Positions 6,280-9,368 of a DNA stretch of 9,368 bases are shown one piece after another. A program made the translations under genes and the position numbers. Below the pieces are notes generated by a model. The model was not told the DNA's origin. It saw only the letters and a list, made by a program, of their open reading frames with translations, and ran no database searches. The first letter of the stretch is position 1. Every line of letters begins with the position of its first letter. This DNA comes from CAZUZS01 sp964624795 (lineage in GTDB: Bacteria > Calditrichota > Calditrichia > RBG-13-44-9), in NCBI GenBank assembly GCA_964624795.1, contig CAZUZS010000123.1, forward strand, positions 1-9,368, in the 5' to 3' direction.

Positions 6280-7230
6280 GGTTGTCCGGATGGGGGTTGA
6301 AACGCGTGGTGCGTGGTTATCTCTCCGGATAACGAGTAATGTCTGGAGAATAACCCGTCGCAGCAGCGTTTCGAAACGGGTGCTGTCCACAAACTGCAGA
6401 AATCCCTTTTGTATCCATTTCAGGCTGCGGCCTTCGCGCAGATTCCTTCGCATGGTCCTGATAATATTTCGTTTCAGGTCTGTAATAAAATAATCGATTA
6501 CCTGTTCCAGCCGATCCTGGTGATCGTAAAAAATGGCTGCAATCCGGTTCCTTATTTCATTTTCCAGTTCCAGTTTAAACAAGGCTCTCACAAAATTCAG
6601 GGCATCGGAAAGCTGGTAGAAACGTCTCATAACAACCAGGAAATGTTCATCGAAATTCTGGTTCAGGTTCTCGATACACCCCAGCGATACTTTATCTTCA
6701 TTTTTATGCAGAGAGGTGAATTGCATTCGGAAGTACTGTTTATAATTATCGGAAAGTAATCGATACAACTCCTGGATCTCTCCGTTCAGCTTACGGGCGA
6801 CTGCCTGCAGAAAACTGGATTTGAACTCCAGGTCTTTGACTCGTTTCATCCGCACCAGCGATTTTACCTGGTAACGAAGATTTGTGGAACATTTTTGTAA
6901 AATAGCCAGGTTCATGTATTCCCGTTCCACATAAATATTCACCGGCGTCTCCGGACTGTACTGCATTTCCTCGAAAAGTTTTACCACATCCTGGCGTATA
7001 AATGCCCCAAATACCCCCCGGATATCACTGAACAGGTTGTCGGCAAACAGACGCAGGAAAAATTGATTATTTATATATTTTATTAATAGCTGGACTTCGG
7101 AAGTGATCCGGTCGTAGTAACCCCGCTCCTTTAATAGGGCGACTCCATTCCGGTGTTTTTTTTCGAGATCAATGAGTTCCATATCTACAGTTTCATTTGT
7201 CTCAAATTCGATTCTGAACGAGCGCCGCAA
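6268..7230 (-). CDS. Uncharacterised all-helical protein
   Basis: I do not recognise this protein. It is about 320 residues (304 if it begins at the ATG at 7182), rich in Leu, Phe, Arg and Glu, and appears helical throughout. There is no signal peptide and no membrane span, so it is probably cytoplasmic. Repeated amphipathic stretches, such as VDMELIDLEKKHRNG near the start and RRNLREGRSLKWIQKGFLQF near the end, suggest helical bundles, and the last 80 residues are strongly basic. No catalytic motif is evident. The start is unclear: TTG 7230 is the first conventional start after an in-frame TAA at 7278-7276, but neither it nor ATG 7182 has a Shine-Dalgarno site, unlike most neighbours. The 15 codons between 7275 and 7231 also read like protein. 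A good promoter upstream and an intrinsic terminator at the end support expression as a single gene. It converges on the M1 gene. Confidence 0.7.
   Translation of the reverse strand: MRRSFRIEFETNETVDMELIDLEKKHRNGVALLKERGYYDRITSEVQLLIKYINNQFFLRLFADNLFSDIRGVFGAFIRQDVVKLFEEMQYSPETPVNIYVEREYMNLAILQKCSTNLRYQVKSLVRMKRVKDLEFKSSFLQAVARKLNGEIQELYRLLSDNYKQYFRMQFTSLHKNEDKVSLGCIENLNQNFDEHFLVVMRRFYQLSDALNFVRALFKLELENEIRNRIAAIFYDHQDRLEQVIDYFITDLKRNIIRTMRRNLREGRSLKWIQKGFLQFVDSTRFETLLRRVILQTLLVIRRDNHAPRVSTPIRTTSPV
6273..6289 (-). other. Alternative hairpin competing with the terminator
   Basis: On the minus strand CCGGAC (6289-6284) can pair with GTCCGG (6278-6273) across a 5-nt loop. The second arm is also part of the first arm of the terminator stem at 6279-6242, so the two hairpins exclude each other, as in attenuators. 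Both lie in the last codons of the unknown gene, where translating ribosomes would also affect folding. The geometry is visible; a regulatory role is inference. Confidence 0.35.
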
Positions 7231-7310
7231 TATTCGCCGGCGCGTTACAATGTTGTCGAAAAAATACTCAAACTGTTATGATACTTCGCACATTACTCAT
7301 TTTTCGGTTT

Positions 7311-7339
7311 AAAATAAGAAGGAATATCTTTCAAGTCAA
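7311..7339 (-). promoter_or_regulatory. Candidate promoter for the unknown helical-protein gene
   Basis: On the minus strand TTGACT (7339-7334, 5/6 to the -35 consensus) is separated by exactly 17 nt from TATTTT (7316-7311, 4/6 to the -10 consensus). Transcription would start near 7304, giving a leader of about 75 nt to TTG 7230 or about 120 nt to ATG 7182. With the terminator at 6229-6279 this defines a one-gene unit separate from speE-speB. Confidence 0.45.
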
Positions 7340-7503
7340 ACGCGACCGTGCGGATTAATTCTCTTCATTTAAAAATTCACCGGAGGAAAGCGAGCGAATT
7401 CTCATCCTGAAGGCGGATGCGTATTTTTGTGCTGTGAAATTATAAAATAGTGGAATCCATACAGTTTGGTCCTTTCGGCGAGAATAGGGGGCGACTGCTT
7501 CAG

Positions 7504-7522
7504 AAAAATAACGAATTCGTTA
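7504..7522 (-). terminator. Possible weak intrinsic terminator after speB
   Basis: A perfect 14-nt palindrome, TAACGAATTCGTTA (7509-7522), lies 22 nt beyond the speB stop codon. Read on the minus strand it can form a 5-bp stem with an AATT loop, followed by five T residues (7508-7504). Position and T run fit a terminator, but the stem is short and poor in GC, so termination may be partial. Confidence 0.4.
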
Positions 7523-7544
7523 GCGGTCTGGGGATTCGCCCGGA

Positions 7545-8408
7545 TCAGATCATTACCAGCAACTCGCGTAAAATTTTGGATGCGACTATCGTGGAAGCAT
7601 TGGTGGAATCGATTTGCGGGGCAAGCTCGACCATATCCGCACCAACAATCTGCAAATTTTCAATCTCTTTTAAAAATTGAATAAATTCCTGGAAGAAAAT
7701 CCCGCCGGCCTCGGGCGTGCCGGTACCCGGGATTAAGGACGGATCGAAGACATCCAGATCGATGGTCAGGTAAACCGGCTTGCCGTCCAACTCGTGAAGA
7801 TGTTCAGTGAAACCGGTGGTTTGGAAGGGAAAAAGGCGAGTGTTGGCGCGGGCAAACACGTACTCCTCCGGGCTGCCGCTGCGAATGCCGATTTGGTAGA
7901 TGCGGCCCGGTTCCCCCAGTAAATCGTAAATTCGGTGCATCACGGTGCCGTGAGAAATCCGTTCTCCAAACAGTTCATCAATTAAATCGAGGTGCGCATC
8001 CAGTTGAACGATGTGCAAATCGGGATATTTTTGAAGGACAGGTTTTATTGCCGGCAGCGTAATCAAATGCTCGCCGCCCACGAAAAATGGGATTTTTCCA
8101 CTGTCCACAATAAACCGGCTGGCGGATTCAATTCGTCGGAGCGTTTCGTGGTTGTTCCCAAATGCGATTTCCACATCCCCCATGTCGTGAATTTTCCGGT
8201 CCGCAAGATCCCGCTCGAAATAGGGACTGTAATTTTCCTGCGCCAGGATTGTTTCGCTTCGCAAAGCGATGGGGGCAAAGCGGGAACCGCTGCGGTAACT
8301 GGAAGTACCATCGAAACCGGCGCCGACCAGGACGATCCGCGAATCTTCAAAATTCGATGTGCATCCTTCGTAATATCCGTTCTTTACAATAAACTCAGGC
8401 AGATTCAA
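7545..8408 (-). CDS. speB: Agmatinase-type ureohydrolase
   Basis: The ureohydrolase (arginase/agmatinase) family removes urea from guanidino compounds at a two-manganese centre. Here the likely substrate is agmatine, giving putrescine, or N1-aminopropylagmatine, giving spermidine. The 287-residue protein is full length and has every metal ligand: His114 in GGEH, Asp137, His139 and Asp141 in DAHLD, and Asp217 and Asp219 in TIDLDVFDP. SHGTVMHR (152-159), PGTGTPEAGG (227-236) and the late VELAP with Glu262 are also present. The start is a TTG at 8408, chosen because GAGGGA lies 6 nt upstream and the next residues (MNLPEF) precede the conserved core. This start lies inside the end of speE, a 14-nt overlap, so translation is probably coupled. 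Pairing with speE favours a polyamine role over arginase or formiminoglutamase. Confidence 0.9.
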   Translation of the reverse strand: MNLPEFIVKNGYYEGCTSNFEDSRIVLVGAGFDGTSSYRSGSRFAPIALRSETILAQENYSPYFERDLADRKIHDMGDVEIAFGNNHETLRRIESASRFIVDSGKIPFFVGGEHLITLPAIKPVLQKYPDLHIVQLDAHLDLIDELFGERISHGTVMHRIYDLLGEPGRIYQIGIRSGSPEEYVFARANTRLFPFQTTGFTEHLHELDGKPVYLTIDLDVFDPSLIPGTGTPEAGGIFFQEFIQFLKEIENLQIVGADMVELAPQIDSTNASTIVASKILRELLVMI

Positions 8409-9240
8409 TTAATTCCCTCACATAATTTGGCAAAGCAAAAGCGGCAAAATGTAAATCGCTGTTGTAATATTTCAACTGCAGATTGTGCTGGTGATATTTG
8501 TCCTCGCGGAAATCTTTCAGCGGGTGGTATTTTTTGCTGGCAAACCCGAAAAGCCAGTGCCCAGAGGGGTAGGTCGGGATGTGGGCCTGGTAAAAATCGA
8601 CGTGCGGAAAAACGCCGCCCAGCTTCCGGGAGATGTTGCTTACCCACCGCGGCGTGAACATCGGCGATTCCGCCTGGTTCACCAAAATCCCGTCCGCATT
8701 CAAAATGTTCAGACAGTTACCGTAAAATTCCTTTGAAAACAAGCCTTCTCCCACGCTTATGGGGTCAGTGGAATCAATGATGATAACATCATATTTTTTG
8801 TCGGTGTTTTTCACATAGGCCAAACCGTCCTCATACCGGCAGGTTACTTTTTCTGATAGCAGTTGTTTTGCCAACTGCGGGAAAAATTCGAGCGCCACCT
8901 CCGAGACGATTTTGTCGATATCCACCAGATCAACATGGTCAACTTCAGGATGTTTGAGCACTTCCCGGAGTGTGCCGCCGTCTCCGCCACCGATTATCAG
9001 CACCGACCCGGGCTTGGGGCTTACATAAAGAGGAACGTGCGAAATCATTTCATGATAAACAAATTCATCCTTTTCGGTTAACATCACCATATCATCGATG
9101 AGCAGCACCCGTCCGAAATTGGTCGATTCAAACACATCGATTTTCTGAAAAGCGCTTTTTCCGCTGTAGAGAATGCGGGAAATGTTCATACTGAACGCAG
9201 CGCCGGCGGTCGGATACTCCTCAGTATAGCGAAAACTCAT
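8395..9240 (-). CDS. speE: Polyamine aminopropyltransferase (spermidine synthase)
   Basis: This cytoplasmic enzyme transfers the aminopropyl group of decarboxylated S-adenosylmethionine to an amine acceptor, making spermidine from putrescine, or N1-aminopropylagmatine if agmatine is used. The 281-residue protein matches the family length. It has the N-terminal beta domain, YHEM (62-65), the nucleotide-binding GGGDGGTLREV (84-94), Asp107 and Asp109 at the end of the next strand, EDG (137-139), the catalytic DSTDP (156-160), GLFSKEFY (166-173) and TYPSGHWLFG (223-232). The ATG at 9240 follows GGAG with a 7-nt spacer. It is first in an operon with speB, overlapping its start. Neither an AdoMet decarboxylase nor an arginine decarboxylase gene is in the window, so the acceptor cannot be decided from context. 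Confidence 0.94.
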   Translation of the reverse strand: MSFRYTEEYPTAGAAFSMNISRILYSGKSAFQKIDVFESTNFGRVLLIDDMVMLTEKDEFVYHEMISHVPLYVSPKPGSVLIIGGGDGGTLREVLKHPEVDHVDLVDIDKIVSEVALEFFPQLAKQLLSEKVTCRYEDGLAYVKNTDKKYDVIIIDSTDPISVGEGLFSKEFYGNCLNILNADGILVNQAESPMFTPRWVSNISRKLGGVFPHVDFYQAHIPTYPSGHWLFGFASKKYHPLKDFREDKYHQHNLQLKYYNSDLHFAAFALPNYVRELIESA

Positions 9241-9351
9241 TGTACTTCTCCATGTTTCGATTCAGGCAACAATATTAACAAATTTTGAAAAAGATAACCA
9301 ATAAAATATGTAACGCTTGGCAAGATCTCACTCAACGGTGGAAGTTTAAAA
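9241..9351. promoter_or_regulatory. Divergent intergenic region upstream of speE
   Basis: This AT-rich 111-nt gap separates speE from a plus-strand gene start at 9352. For speE, a weak promoter can be drawn on the minus strand as TTGGTT (9301-9296), 18 nt, TAATAT (9277-9272). For the rightward gene TTGAAA (9285-9290) is a fair -35, but only a poor -10 (TATGTA, 9307-9312) lies 16 nt beyond. Shine-Dalgarno sites face both genes. The promoter assignments are tentative. Confidence 0.3.
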
Positions 9352-9368
9352 ATGACGACCTATTCTGA
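9352..9368 (+). CDS. Start of an unidentified rightward gene, partial
   Basis: An ATG at 9352 opens a frame reading MTTYS before the window ends. GGTGGAAG at 9337-9344, with a 7-nt spacer, is a convincing ribosome binding site and the main support for a real start, along with its position divergent from speE. Five residues are too few to suggest a function. Confidence 0.4.

Larger units (their letters stand above)
7231..7544. other. Intergenic region between speB and the unknown gene
   Basis: This 314-nt gap has no credible gene. It holds a candidate terminator for speB (7504-7522), a candidate minus-strand promoter (7311-7339) and the possible leader of the unknown gene. The part between about 7340 and 7500 shows nothing I can name, apart from a GGAGG at 7382-7386 on the plus strand with no start codon after it. 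Very short frames starting at ATG 7250 (plus) and ATG 7300 (minus) have no ribosome binding site. Confidence 0.6.

Noticed and set aside
7222..7243. GCGCCG/CGGCGC inverted repeat over the TTG 7230 start
   Set aside because: A 6-bp stem with a 10-nt loop in GC-rich sequence could act on initiation, but it may simply be coding sequence if the gene starts further upstream; too weak to call.
7250..7312. 20-codon plus-strand frame starting at ATG 7250
   Set aside because: No ribosome binding site and no recognisable product; it lies in the leader region of the minus-strand gene.
7403..7427. CATCC/GGATG hairpin followed by a short T run on the plus strand
   Set aside because: The stem is 5 bp, no plus-strand gene ends upstream of it, and the T run is not adjacent to the stem.
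7992..8657. Plus-strand open frame of 221 codons across speB and speE
   Set aside because: It is antisense to two enzymes with complete active-site motifs; composition and lack of a motif mark it as a shadow.
1..9368. Search for a mobile element, CRISPR array, toxin-antitoxin or defence system
   Set aside because: No transposase or integrase motifs, no regularly spaced repeats, and no paired small genes were seen; the genes are mostly ordinary metabolic or envelope genes.

Overview
The window looks like chromosomal DNA from a bacterium with mid-range GC content. Clear Shine-Dalgarno sites (GGAAGG, GGGAG, GAGGGA, GGAGAAG) precede most genes. The mix of genes is a UDP-xylose synthase, an adenosine-specific kinase otherwise best known from archaea and thermophiles, a lipoprotein M1-type peptidase and a speE-speB pair. 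With the secreted TPR protein and the lipoprotein, this suggests a diderm environmental bacterium, perhaps of the FCB group (Calditrichota, KSB1 or similar). That placement is inference; no rRNA or other phylogenetic marker is present.

Layout. The left part (1-1936) handles sugar nucleotides. A minus-strand UDP-glucuronate decarboxylase (110-1051) is followed 57 nt downstream by the first 17 codons of what looks like an S58/DmpA-type peptidase, cut by the window edge. A sugar-1-phosphate nucleotidyltransferase (1184-1936) diverges from it on the plus strand, so the two probably feed surface-polysaccharide synthesis. A stand-alone adenosine-specific kinase gene (2090-2572) follows, with its own sigma70-like promoter lying in a cluster of perfect palindromes. 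Next is a two-gene plus-strand unit: an exported TPR protein (2731-4005) and, 22 nt later, a lipoprotein of the M1 metallopeptidase fold (4028-6172) that lacks the canonical GXMEN exopeptidase loop.

The right part is mostly on the minus strand. The genes speE (8395-9240) and speB (7545-8408) overlap by 14 nt and are translationally coupled. Together they give an aminopropyltransferase and an agmatinase-type ureohydrolase for polyamine (spermidine) synthesis. After a 314-nt gap comes an unrecognised, all-helical protein of about 300 residues (6268-7230), with its own candidate promoter and a strong intrinsic terminator whose hairpin spans its stop codon. At the far right a plus-strand gene begins at 9352 and runs off the window.

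I found no mobile element, CRISPR array, tRNA or rRNA, and nothing that forms a clearly new system. The items most worth a second look are the unknown helical protein with its overlapping terminator hairpins, the atypical M1 peptidase and its TPR partner, and the palindromic promoter of the adenosine-specific kinase.
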